This document shows, one piece after another, positions 1 through 6,926 of a stretch of 64,000 nt of DNA (position 1 is its first letter; every line of letters starts with the position of its first letter). Origin of the DNA: Prauserella marina (GTDB lineage Bacteria; Actinomycetota; Actinomycetes; Mycobacteriales; Pseudonocardiaceae). The notes beneath the pieces are model-generated. The model did no database searches. It was not told the origin of the DNA and was given only the letters and a program-made list of their open reading frames with translations. The translations under genes and the position numbers were made by a program. The stretch spans positions 4,080,501-4,144,500 of the forward strand of contig NZ_CP016353.1 in assembly GCF_002240355.1 (NCBI RefSeq), written 5' to 3'.

Positions 1-1
1 C

Positions 2-607
2 TACCTCGACGACACCTCGACGGCCGACACGACCGAGACGGTCAACGCCGAGCTGAACGAGAAGCTGCCGGAGGAGCTGACGCTGCTCGACTCCGCGGCG
101 GCGGAGGACAAGGACTCGCTCGTCGTGCACAAGGAGACAGCGGACCGGTACAACCTCAGGACCATCGCCGACCTCGAACCCGTCGCGGGCGAGCTGATCC
201 TCGGCGGGCCGCCGGAGTTCAAGACCCGCAGGCAGGGTTCCGTCGGCCTCAAGGAGGTCTACGGCATCGAGTTCCGGGAGTTCCGTTCACTCGACACCGC
301 GGGTCCGGTCACCATCAACGCGCTCAAGGCCGGTGACATCGACGTGGCAAACCTGTTCACCACCGATCCCGCCGTCGCGACCGACGAATTCGTGGTGCTG
401 GACGACCCCGAGAACCTGTTCAGCGCTCAGAACGTCACGCCGCTGGTGTACGAGCCCGCGCTGACCGACACGATCCGGGACACGCTCAACGCGGTCTCGG
501 CCGAATTGGACACTCCGATGCTGCTCGACATGATGCAGCAGGTCGTCACGGCCAAGGAGGATCCGGACAAGGTCGCCGCCGAGTGGCTGAGGACGGCCGG
601 TCTGTGA
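2..607 (+). CDS. Glycine betaine/choline-type ABC transporter substrate-binding protein, 5'-truncated
   Basis: Only the C-terminal 201 residues are in the window; the frame is open from base 2. The fragment reads like the second lobe of an OpuAC/ProX-type binding protein: a KETADRYNLRTIADL stretch, then GDIDVANLFTTDPAVAT, a region that in this family precedes the ligand-facing segment, then VTPLVYEPALTDTIRDTLNA and a C-terminal helical tail (KEDPDKVAAEWLRTAGL). Such lipoproteins capture quaternary amines outside the membrane for an ABC importer, and the rest of that operon presumably lies upstream. The stop codon overlaps the GTG start of the P450 gene by 4 bp, so the two are co-translated. 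The signal sequence is not visible. Family call is good; exact ligand is unknown. Confidence 0.8.
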   Translation, partial: YLDDTSTADTTETVNAELNEKLPEELTLLDSAAAEDKDSLVVHKETADRYNLRTIADLEPVAGELILGGPPEFKTRRQGSVGLKEVYGIEFREFRSLDTAGPVTINALKAGDIDVANLFTTDPAVATDEFVVLDDPENLFSAQNVTPLVYEPALTDTIRDTLNAVSAELDTPMLLDMMQQVVTAKEDPDKVAAEWLRTAGL

Positions 608-1779
608 CATCCGGTTCGCGGCAACGGTTCCCGGTCGGAGCCTCGGCGTCGATCACGGAACTGGAGGCCGACCCGCACGCGTTGCTCGCCGCCCTGCGGG
701 GCGGCGAGCCCGTGTCGTGGCTTCCCTCGCTGTCGGGCTGGCTGGTCACCAGCCACGAGCTCGCCGAAAAGGTACTGCGCGATCCGGCGACGTTCACAGT
801 GGACGATCCCCGGTTCTCGACGGCGCGGGTCGTCGGGCCCAGCATGCTCTCGCTCGACGGCGAGCAACACGCGAGGCACAGGGAACCGTTCACCCACCCC
901 TTCCGGCCTGCCGAGGTCAGGGGCCGGTTCACCGCCGTCATCGAAGACCACGTCGAGCGACTGCTCGCCACGATGCGCCCGAAGGGCGCAGCCGACCTGC
1001 GCGCCGAATTCGCGGGGCCGCTCGCCGTGGCGGTCGTCGCGGAGGCGCTGGGACTCACCGACGTCGACGCGGCGACGGTGCTGTCCTGGTATGCCGCCAT
1101 CGTCGATGCGGTGTCGGAGGTGACGGCGGGGCGGCCACGCGGCGACGCGGGCGTGGCGGCGATGGACGAGCTCAGGACAAGCGTTCTGCGCACTCTCGCC
1201 GAGCGGGACCCGGCTTCGATCCTGGTCGCCGCGGGCGAGCGGCTCAGCCCGGCCGAAGTCGTCGCCAATGCGGCGGTGCTCATGTTCGGTGGCATCGACA
1301 CCACGGAAGGCATGATCACCAACGCGGTGCTGCACCTGCTCGACCGGCCGGATCTGCTCGCCGCCGCCCGCTCCGACGAGGACCTGCTGCCTGCCGTCGT
1401 GGAGGAGTCGGTACGGCTGGAACCCGCCGCGGCGATCGTCGACCGTTACGCCACCACCGGCGTGGAACTCGGTGGCGCCACGATCGAGCGCGGAGACCTG
1501 GTGACCGTCTCGATCAGCGCGGCCAACCGCGATCCCGCCGTTTTCCCCGATCCGGACTCGTTCGATCCGCACCGGCCGAACGCGAGGCGCAATCTCGCCT
1601 TCGCCAAGGGCCCGCACTTCTGTATCGGGGCGCAGCTGGCCCGCACCGAAACGCTGGTCGCCCTGCGCGAGGTGCTGCGGTTGCCTGAGCTGGCCACCGA
1701 TCCCGCCCGGCCTTCGGCGCCGCGTGGCCTGGTGTTCCGTAAGCCGCGGGCCCTGCACGTCACCTGGAGCACCGGCTAG
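604..1779 (+). CDS. Cytochrome P450
   Basis: A 391-residue soluble bacterial P450, normal in length. Three defining motifs are visible: the I-helix oxygen-activation motif FGGIDTTE (about residues 226-233), the K-helix ExxR as EESVR (about 266-270), and the heme loop FAKGPHFCIG (about 333-342) with the thiolate Cys at 340. I chose GTG 604 because it overlaps the previous stop (GTGA) and has GAGGA upstream; an in-frame GTG at 583 has no nearby Shine-Dalgarno. It would hydroxylate a small organic substrate using separate ferredoxin and reductase partners, none of which are in the window. Coupling to a betaine-type binding protein is unusual and hints at a substrate brought in by that transporter. 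The 21-bp repeat array starts 1 nt after its stop. Confidence 0.92.
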   Translation: MTSGSRQRFPVGASASITELEADPHALLAALRGGEPVSWLPSLSGWLVTSHELAEKVLRDPATFTVDDPRFSTARVVGPSMLSLDGEQHARHREPFTHPFRPAEVRGRFTAVIEDHVERLLATMRPKGAADLRAEFAGPLAVAVVAEALGLTDVDAATVLSWYAAIVDAVSEVTAGRPRGDAGVAAMDELRTSVLRTLAERDPASILVAAGERLSPAEVVANAAVLMFGGIDTTEGMITNAVLHLLDRPDLLAAARSDEDLLPAVVEESVRLEPAAAIVDRYATTGVELGGATIERGDLVTVSISAANRDPAVFPDPDSFDPHRPNARRNLAFAKGPHFCIGAQLARTETLVALREVLRLPELATDPARPSAPRGLVFRKPRALHVTWSTG

Positions 1780-1884
1780 CGAGATCCGCGTCCAGAACGC
1801 CGAGATCCGCACTCGGGACGGCGAGATCCGCGTCCGGGGCGGCGAGATTCGCGCTCACGCACGCGAGAGGCACATCCGGCCTCG
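1780..1884. repeat. 21-bp tandem repeat array, four clear units plus one degenerate
   Basis: Four consecutive 21-nt units start at 1780, 1801, 1822 and 1843, each opening with CGAGATCCGC or CGAGATTCGC, followed by a variable centre and ending near GGACGG or GAACGC. A fifth degenerate unit (CGAGAGGCAC) runs to about 1884. The array begins immediately after the P450 stop codon and lies between convergent genes. Units of the same length and sequence recur at 11396-11437 and 41862-41924, so this is a dispersed family rather than a local duplication. The units are not palindromic and do not form an obvious terminator. Confidence 0.85.
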
Positions 1885-1913
1885 GCCGAGCGCTGCCGGT
1901 GACTCGTGCTCCG

Positions 1914-2321
1914 TCAGGTACGTTCGTCGCTCCCGGGTTCGAGGTGCCGCTCCAGTACGGCGGCTTCGGCGCGGAGCCGCTCGGCGGGTTCGGCGCGGCC
2001 GAGCCGTTCGTACTCCAGCGCCGCCGCCCTGCGTTCCCGCACCTCGTTCTCCACCACGGTCCTGATGTCGGCACCGGTGAGCGCCCTGCGCCGCGCTTCC
2101 GTGGAACCAACTCCCGAGGCCGCGCCCGCGACGTGCTCGCTTTCCGCGCCACCGCCAAGCGGCTCTCCCTCGGGGACGGCTTCGGCGTTGTCGATCGCGG
2201 CGAGCGCCGACCGCAGCGCGGAGGCCGCTCCCCTGTCGCGCGCCTTGAGCGCGGCCTTCAAGCTGCCGCGCAGGTCGTCGCGAAGGCTGCTCGGCGAGTT
2301 GTCGTGCGGGCTTGCGTCCAT
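1914..2321 (-). CDS. GatB/YqeY-like protein
   Basis: A 135-residue protein that starts MDASPHDNSPSSLRDDLRG and carries the YqeY signature: an N-terminal helix with SLKAALKARDRGAASALRSALAAIDNAEA, then a helix with TGADIRTVVENEVRERRAAALEYERLGR and a final LRAEAAVLERHL segment. YqeY proteins share the tRNA-binding tail domain of GatB, but their own role is poorly known. The frame is open further upstream to 2384, but the extension is low-complexity and overlaps a likely operator, so ATG 2321 is preferred. It is divergent from the TetR gene and converges on the P450. Confidence 0.8.
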   Translation of the reverse strand: MDASPHDNSPSSLRDDLRGSLKAALKARDRGAASALRSALAAIDNAEAVPEGEPLGGGAESEHVAGAASGVGSTEARRRALTGADIRTVVENEVRERRAAALEYERLGRAEPAERLRAEAAVLERHLEPGSDERT

Positions 2322-2370
2322 GTCGGTGTCCGATCGAGGTTGGCGGGTGAGTAGCCGGGCGGAAGCCGGA

Positions 2371-2395
2371 AGCAATATGGCCATACGATATCGGG
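2371..2395 (+). promoter_or_regulatory. Promoter and candidate operator of the TetR gene
   Basis: The 10-bp palindrome TATGGCCATA spans 2376-2385 and overlaps a -10-like TACGAT at 2384-2389, six bases before the GTG at 2396, as expected for a leaderless transcript. The string AGCAATATG at 2371-2379 recurs at 3056-3064 upstream of the carboxylesterase. This suggests that the TetR protein represses itself and the esterase. Seen: the sequences. Inferred: binding. Confidence 0.55.
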
Positions 2396-3001
2396 GTGCC
2401 CCGGGTTGCCGATCACGATCAGCGCCGTCACCAGATCGCGCTGGCTTTCCAGCGTCTGCTCGCGACGGTCGGGTTCACCGGCGTGACCTTCGCCAAGGTG
2501 GCGGCCGAGGCCGGAGTCTCGGTCGGACTGATCCAGCACTACTTCAGCGGCAAGGACGCGCTGCTGCGCTTCGCCTACGACGACGCGCTGAGCGGCATGA
2601 GCGAACGCGTGCGAGCCAGGCTCACGACGGGAGGCAGCGCGCCGACCGGGCGCGTGTTGTTCGATTGTCTCGCCGAATTGCTGCCGCTCGACGGCGAGCG
2701 CGAGGTCGAGTACCGCGTCCGGCAGTGTCTGCGAACCCAGGCCATGCATGACGCGCGGCTGGCCGAGGTCGCGCGGAGGTCGGGCGGAGACATCCTCGGC
2801 TACGTCTCCGGCATGGTCGAGCACGGCATCGAACGCGGCGAGGTCGGACCTGAGGTCGATCCGGTGCTCGCGGCACGCGGAATTCTCGCGACGGTCCAGG
2901 GCCTCGCCGACCAGATCGCACTGTCCGGAAAGGACGGCTTCCCCGCCGAGAAAATACTGCGCACCACCATCGCCACGGTGTTCACCACGCACGGCCACTG
3001 A
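2396..3001 (+). CDS. TetR family transcriptional regulator
   Basis: A 201-residue TetR-type regulator. Residues 1-50 hold the three-helix DNA-binding domain: QIALAFQRLLATVGFTGVTF, then the helix-turn-helix AKVAAEAGVSVGLIQHYFSGKDALL. The all-helical ligand-binding domain follows. The VGLIQHYF recognition helix and C-terminal GILATVQGLADQIALSG resemble BetI-like members. The GTG start at 2396 has a -10-like TACGAT six bases upstream and no Shine-Dalgarno, so it is probably leaderless. The next gene in the same direction is a carboxylesterase 125 bp downstream whose upstream region shares an AGCAATATG motif with this promoter, so that gene is the likely target. The ligand is unknown. Confidence 0.88.
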   Translation: MPRVADHDQRRHQIALAFQRLLATVGFTGVTFAKVAAEAGVSVGLIQHYFSGKDALLRFAYDDALSGMSERVRARLTTGGSAPTGRVLFDCLAELLPLDGEREVEYRVRQCLRTQAMHDARLAEVARRSGGDILGYVSGMVEHGIERGEVGPEVDPVLAARGILATVQGLADQIALSGKDGFPAEKILRTTIATVFTTHGH

Positions 3002-3055
3002 ACCCACCTCCCTTCGAAAACCCACGCGACAGCCGGGGGTTCAGCGCCCTATCGT

Positions 3056-3074
3056 AGCAATATGATTATATTGT
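3056..3074 (+). promoter_or_regulatory. Candidate TetR operator upstream of the carboxylesterase
   Basis: An AT-rich island in GC-rich DNA contains the inverted repeat CAATAT-GATT-ATATTG (3058-3073). It shares AGCAATATG with the region before the TetR gene. It lies about 55 bp before the esterase ATG, where an operator overlapping the promoter would sit. Confidence 0.55.
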
Positions 3075-3126
3075 TATTCGGTCACCCCGCACCGGGGCGG
3101 CACACACCGGCCGGGGAGGCCCCTCG

Positions 3127-4647
3127 ATGACCCAGCACGTGACCGTGTCCCTGAGCGGCGGCAAGGTCCGCGGTGTCCGGCACGACGAGCACCTTTCGTT
3201 CATGGCGATCCCTTATGCCGCACCACCTTCCGGTGACCGGCGCTGGCGCGCGCCCGTCACCGTCGAACCGTGGGAGGGAGTCAGGGACGCGACGGAACCC
3301 GGCAGGCCCGCGCCCCAGCTCGCCCGGTCCTTCGCCGACGTCACCAGCCTCGACGAGGACTGCCTGACCGTCGACGTCACCGTTCCGGCAGCCGAACGCA
3401 CCGAAAACACCCCGCGCCCGGTGGTGGTGTGGTTGCACGGCGGCGGAGGAACAAACGGCTCGCCCTCGGAGTGCGACCCGCACCGGCTCGCGATCACCGG
3501 CGACGTCATCGTCGTCGCGCCCCGGTTCCGGCTCGGCGTGTTCGGCTGCTTCGGTTACCCGGGACTGCCCGGAAGCGGCACCTTCGGCCTCCAGGACCAG
3601 CAGGCGGCACTGCGCTGGGTCCGCGACGAGATCGCGCGCTTCGGCGGCGACCCAGGGAACGTGACCCTCATGGGCGAGTCCTACGGCGCGCAGACGGTCG
3701 CCGCGCACCTGTGCGCGCCCGCGTCCAAGGACCTTTTCCACAGGGCGATCGTGCAAAGCGCGTTCGCGCTACTGGGCCCGACTCCGGCGAACACCCTCAT
3801 TCCCGGCGTTCCCGCGCTCCCTCCACGATGGACTCCGGTCGCGGAACTGGAGCGGTTCGGCGCCGAGGCCGCCGTGGCCAACGGCTGGGTCTCCTCCAGC
3901 GCGGACCCTATGTCCGCCATGGCGGCCCTGCGGAAGGTTCCCTCGGAGGAACTGCTCGCCGGGTCGGGGGACTTCATCAGGCCCGCCTTCGGTGACGGCG
4001 GAGTACTGCCGCGCGACCCCGCCGCCGTCATGCGGGAGGGAAATTTCCACCGGGTGCCGGTCCTGCTGGGCACCACCCGTGACGAGGCTCGCTTCTTCGT
4101 CGGGCTCTTCGCCGACCTCGCGGGAAACCCGGTGACGGCCGAGCGCTATCCCCGCCTGCTTGCCGAGGCGTTCGGCGAGCACGCGGACGAGGTCGCCGCG
4201 CGGTACCCGCTCACGGACTATCCCTCGCCCAGTCTGGCCATGGCACAGGTCAGCACCGACCGGGCCTGGGCCCGGCCAGCGTGGGAACTGGCGCTCGCCC
4301 TCGCCGCGCACACCAGGACCTGGTTCTACGAATTCGCCGACACCGGCGCCCCCGCGCTCCTCCCGCTGCCCGGATTTCCCTCGGGAGCCCAGCACGGCAG
4401 CGAACTCGGGTACCAGTTCGACCTGGCGGGAGGCGGTCCCGCGCTGTCGGCGGAACAGCGCGAACTCGGCGAGGCGATGAACAGGTACTGGGCGGCTTTC
4501 GCCGCGAACGGCGACCCCGCCACCCCCGGCCTCCCGGTATGGCCGGAGTCCGGCACCGGTCACGTGCAGTCGCTGGCTCCCCGCGCGATCGGCGGCACCG
4601 ACTACGTGGCGCGGCATCAGCTCGGCTTCTGGGAACACCTGCCGTGA
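3127..4647 (+). CDS. Type-B carboxylesterase
   Basis: A 506-residue serine hydrolase of the carboxylesterase type-B/para-nitrobenzyl esterase family, close to the usual 490-550. It has the N-terminal GGKVRGVR and MAIPYAAPP blocks, the EDCLTVDV motif, an oxyanion loop LHGGGG, and the nucleophile elbow GESYGA with Ser near 185. DEARFF near residue 320 likely carries the acid, and HGSELGY near 423 the catalytic His. No signal peptide is evident, so it is probably cytoplasmic. It would hydrolyse an ester to an acid and an alcohol, a sensible first step for the catabolic cluster that follows. It converges on the IclR gene with 6 bp between stops. Control by the upstream TetR is inferred from a shared operator-like motif. 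Confidence 0.92.
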   Translation: MTQHVTVSLSGGKVRGVRHDEHLSFMAIPYAAPPSGDRRWRAPVTVEPWEGVRDATEPGRPAPQLARSFADVTSLDEDCLTVDVTVPAAERTENTPRPVVVWLHGGGGTNGSPSECDPHRLAITGDVIVVAPRFRLGVFGCFGYPGLPGSGTFGLQDQQAALRWVRDEIARFGGDPGNVTLMGESYGAQTVAAHLCAPASKDLFHRAIVQSAFALLGPTPANTLIPGVPALPPRWTPVAELERFGAEAAVANGWVSSSADPMSAMAALRKVPSEELLAGSGDFIRPAFGDGGVLPRDPAAVMREGNFHRVPVLLGTTRDEARFFVGLFADLAGNPVTAERYPRLLAEAFGEHADEVAARYPLTDYPSPSLAMAQVSTDRAWARPAWELALALAAHTRTWFYEFADTGAPALLPLPGFPSGAQHGSELGYQFDLAGGGPALSAEQRELGEAMNRYWAAFAANGDPATPGLPVWPESGTGHVQSLAPRAIGGTDYVARHQLGFWEHLP

Positions 4648-4653
4648 GGAAAG

Positions 4654-5442
4654 TCAGTAGGCCAGTTTCTTGCTGATCTGCGCCGCGTAGCCGAGCAGCA
4701 TCGTGAGCAGTTCGTGCTCACGATCGGCGACTCCGGCCGAGGGATCGGAGTTGAACCGGAACAGCGGCCCGGTGAGCGTCAGCGAGCAGACACCGCGCGC
4801 GTGCGGGCGGGCGATGGGCACCGCGAGCGCGGCCAGCCCCTCCTCGGATTCGCCGATGTTGCGTCCGAATCCGTCGGAACGCACCCGTTCCAGCTCGCGC
4901 AGCAACGCGGTTCGCGTGTGGATGCCCACCTCGGTCTCGCCGGAAAGCTGTTCCCTCGGGTACAGCTCGGCGAGTTCGTCGGCGGCGAGCTGCGCGAGCA
5001 ATACCTTCCCCGCCGCGGAGGAATGCGCGGGAATACTCAGGCCCACCCTGCTGGCGACGCGCATCATCAGCGGCGACTCGATCGCGGCGACGAACTTCGC
5101 CTTCGCGCCGTTGAGTACCGAGATGTGCACGGTCTCCTGCGAGTCGTCCCGCAGCTGTTGCATGAACGGGTAGGCGACCTCGACGCAGTGGTCGATCGCC
5201 TGGGTGTCGCTGGACGTCGTCATCGAGGGACCGAGCCGGTACCGGCGGCCGCTGTGGGTCTGCTCGACGAAACCGTGCTGCTGGAGCGTGGCCAGCAGCC
5301 GGTGGGCCGTCGAGGCGCCGACGCCGAGGTGACCAGCGGCGTCGGTCACCCCGATGTCGGCCCGCGTGCGCAACAGCATGATCAGCCGCAGGGCGTTCGA
5401 GACGGACTGTAGCGTGTGCGCGCCCTCAGACTCTTTCCGCAT
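4654..5442 (-). CDS. IclR family transcriptional regulator
   Basis: 262 residues with the two-domain IclR layout. The N-terminal winged helix covers LQSVSNALRLIMLLR, then TDAAGHLGVGASTAHRLLAT and GRRYRLGPS (about residues 12-70). The C-terminal GAF-like effector domain contains TVHISVLNGAKAKFVAAIES, RVGLSIPAHSSAAGKVLLAQ and GEIGESEEGLAALAVPI-like segments (the last reads GRNIGESEEGLAALAVPI). It is divergent from the NIPSNAP gene, the usual arrangement for a local pathway regulator. No Shine-Dalgarno precedes ATG 5442, but TAGTTT (complement of 5449-5454) lies six bases upstream, consistent with a leaderless message. It probably controls the 5561-10290 genes in response to a pathway acid. Confidence 0.92.
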   Translation of the reverse strand: MRKESEGAHTLQSVSNALRLIMLLRTRADIGVTDAAGHLGVGASTAHRLLATLQQHGFVEQTHSGRRYRLGPSMTTSSDTQAIDHCVEVAYPFMQQLRDDSQETVHISVLNGAKAKFVAAIESPLMMRVASRVGLSIPAHSSAAGKVLLAQLAADELAELYPREQLSGETEVGIHTRTALLRELERVRSDGFGRNIGESEEGLAALAVPIARPHARGVCSLTLTGPLFRFNSDPSAGVADREHELLTMLLGYAAQISKKLAY

Positions 5443-5448
5443 AAAGGA

Positions 5449-5492
5449 AAACTACCATGCGCATTCCTTATCATGGAAGTCGCTGCTAGTTT
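5449..5492. promoter_or_regulatory. Divergent promoter region with IclR-type dyad
   Basis: Between the IclR gene and the NIPSNAP gene lies TTCC-N7-GGAA (5464-5478) nested in CCATG-N12-CATGG (5455-5476). A rightward promoter can be drawn as TTCCTT (5464-5469), 17 nt, TAGTTT (5487-5492). A leftward -10 (TAGTTT, complement of 5449-5454) serves the IclR gene. The dyad overlaps the rightward -35. Binding by the IclR protein is inferred. Confidence 0.5.
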
Positions 5493-5560
5493 GCGTAGTG
5501 GCTTTGCCACCACGCACCGACCGGTCGCGCCTCGCCCGCGCGGCGAACGGAGGACCAGCA

Positions 5561-5941
5561 ATGCTTGTCGAACAGCGGACCTACGTCCTGCACACCGGCG
5601 TGAAACTCGCCGACTATCTCGACGCCTACGAGAACATCGGGTTACCGGCCCAGCGGCCGATTCTCGGCGGATTTCTCGGCTACTTCGTCACCGAGTTCGG
5701 AACGCAGAACGAACTCACCCACCTGTGGGCCTACGCCGACCTCGAAGACCGCAGGCGGCGAAGGGCTACGCTCGCCGGCGACGAGCAGTGGCAGTCCTGC
5801 CTTGAAATCATCCGCCCGATGATCATGACGATGCGGAACAAGATCATGTATCCCACCTCGTTCTCCCCGATTCGCACCCTGCCGGTGACCGGCGGGGATG
5901 CCGACACCGCCTTCACGATGACTCCCCACCCCGCGCCGTGA
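5561..5941 (+). CDS. NIPSNAP family protein
   Basis: A 126-residue protein whose N-terminus MLVEQRTYVLHTGVKLADYL is typical of NIPSNAP domains (a ferredoxin-like alpha/beta fold opening with an E-x-R-x-Y-x-L strand). TEFGTQNELTHLWAYADLEDR matches the second characteristic block (usually G...N...H.W.Y.d...R). Function is undefined in bacteria; small members often sit inside catabolic operons. The ATG has a good AACGGAGGA ribosome site. Its stop overlaps the next start (GTGA at 5938-5941), so it is co-translated with the SDR. Being the first gene after the divergent IclR promoter argues for a dedicated pathway role. Confidence 0.85.
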   Translation: MLVEQRTYVLHTGVKLADYLDAYENIGLPAQRPILGGFLGYFVTEFGTQNELTHLWAYADLEDRRRRRATLAGDEQWQSCLEIIRPMIMTMRNKIMYPTSFSPIRTLPVTGGDADTAFTMTPHPAP

Positions 5942-6660
5942 CGGACAGGCACGTCGTCGTCACCGGCGCGGCGGGAGGACTCGGCACCCAGCTCGTCGGC
6001 GACCTCGTCGAGCGCGGCTTCACGGTGAGCGCGCTCGACCGGCACGCCGAAGGGCTCGACCGGCTGACCTCGGCGATACCCGGCGTGACGGGACAGGTCG
6101 TCGACGTGACCGACAGCGGCTCCGTCACCGCGACGATCGAGTCGGTCACCGCCCGGCACGGACCACCGTTCGGCCTGGTGAACCTCGCTGGCGACAACAG
6201 ATTGAAGCCGCTCGCCGAACTCACCGACGACGACTGGCGATACCTCGTCGATGCCAATCTGACGTCGGCCTTCTACCTGTGCCGAGCCGTCATGCCGCTC
6301 ATGAGGGCGGCGGGTGGCCGCGTCGTCAACACCAGCTCGATCTTCGGACTGCGCGGCGCCGACAACGATTCCGCCTACGCGGCGGCCAAGGCAGGCATCA
6401 TCGGCCTGACCCGCGCGCTGGCAACCGAATTCGCGGCCGACAACGTCACCGTCAACGCGGTCGCGCCGGTCGTCGTCCTCACCGAGCGAGTGCGGCGAAT
6501 GCCCTCCGCGCACCTCGAAGGGCAACGGGCCCGCATTCCGCTCGGCCGGTTCAGCGAGCCCGCCGACGTCACGCGCACGATCTGTTTCCTGCTGGGAGAA
6601 GGCGGTGCGTTCTACACCGGACAGACCTTCTCTCCCAACGGCGGCGACACCATGCCGTGA
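5938..6660 (+). CDS. Short-chain dehydrogenase/reductase (SDR), canonical
   Basis: 240 residues, normal for a classical SDR. It has the cofactor loop TGAAGGLG near the N-terminus, NLAGD in place of the NNAG motif, the catalytic Ser in NTSSIFG (about 134) and the YxxxK pair as Tyr147 and Lys151 (SAYAAAKAG). The C-terminus has the usual GEGGAFYTGQTFSPNGG block. It would oxidise an alcohol or reduce a ketone using NAD(P)(H). It starts by GTGA overlap with the NIPSNAP gene. A 266-bp gap with its own dyads and promoter separates it from the transporter gene. The substrate is not deducible. Confidence 0.92.
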   Translation: MTDRHVVVTGAAGGLGTQLVGDLVERGFTVSALDRHAEGLDRLTSAIPGVTGQVVDVTDSGSVTATIESVTARHGPPFGLVNLAGDNRLKPLAELTDDDWRYLVDANLTSAFYLCRAVMPLMRAAGGRVVNTSSIFGLRGADNDSAYAAAKAGIIGLTRALATEFAADNVTVNAVAPVVVLTERVRRMPSAHLEGQRARIPLGRFSEPADVTRTICFLLGEGGAFYTGQTFSPNGGDTMP

Positions 6661-6800
6661 CGGGATCGTACCCGTCAGAGCCAGGGTCCACGCGTCCGGA
6701 TTTTCGCCGCATACTCCCGTTTTCGCGTTCCGCGCGGGACTTTCGCAACCGTGGGCGACCCGGCCGATACAAGGTGCCCACAGATGTTGACCATCAGTTT

Positions 6801-6849
6801 TTCCATATAGAAGAATTTCTTGCACGTCATTCCATATGACGGTTAGCCT
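6801..6849 (+). promoter_or_regulatory. Promoter with operator-like dyads upstream of the MHS transporter
   Basis: The 6661-6926 gap contains TTCCATATAGAA (6801-6812), a near-palindrome sharing its half-site with TTCCATATG at 6830, and a perfect dyad CGTCAT-N5-ATGACG (6825-6841). A promoter fits as TTGCAC (6820-6825), 18 nt, TAGCCT (6844-6849), with the dyad inside the spacer. This suggests a second regulated transcription unit, perhaps under the same IclR protein. The rest of the gap shows nothing clear. Confidence 0.5.
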
Positions 6850-6926
6850 CAGGTCAGACTCAACGACGAGAACCGTCTTCGCGACAACGTCGTATTCCGT
6901 GAAGATCAGCAGAATGCGGGAACATC

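Noticed and set aside
1780-1884. CRISPR array
   Set aside because: Units are 21 nt with no distinct spacers, variation is within the unit, and no cas genes are present.
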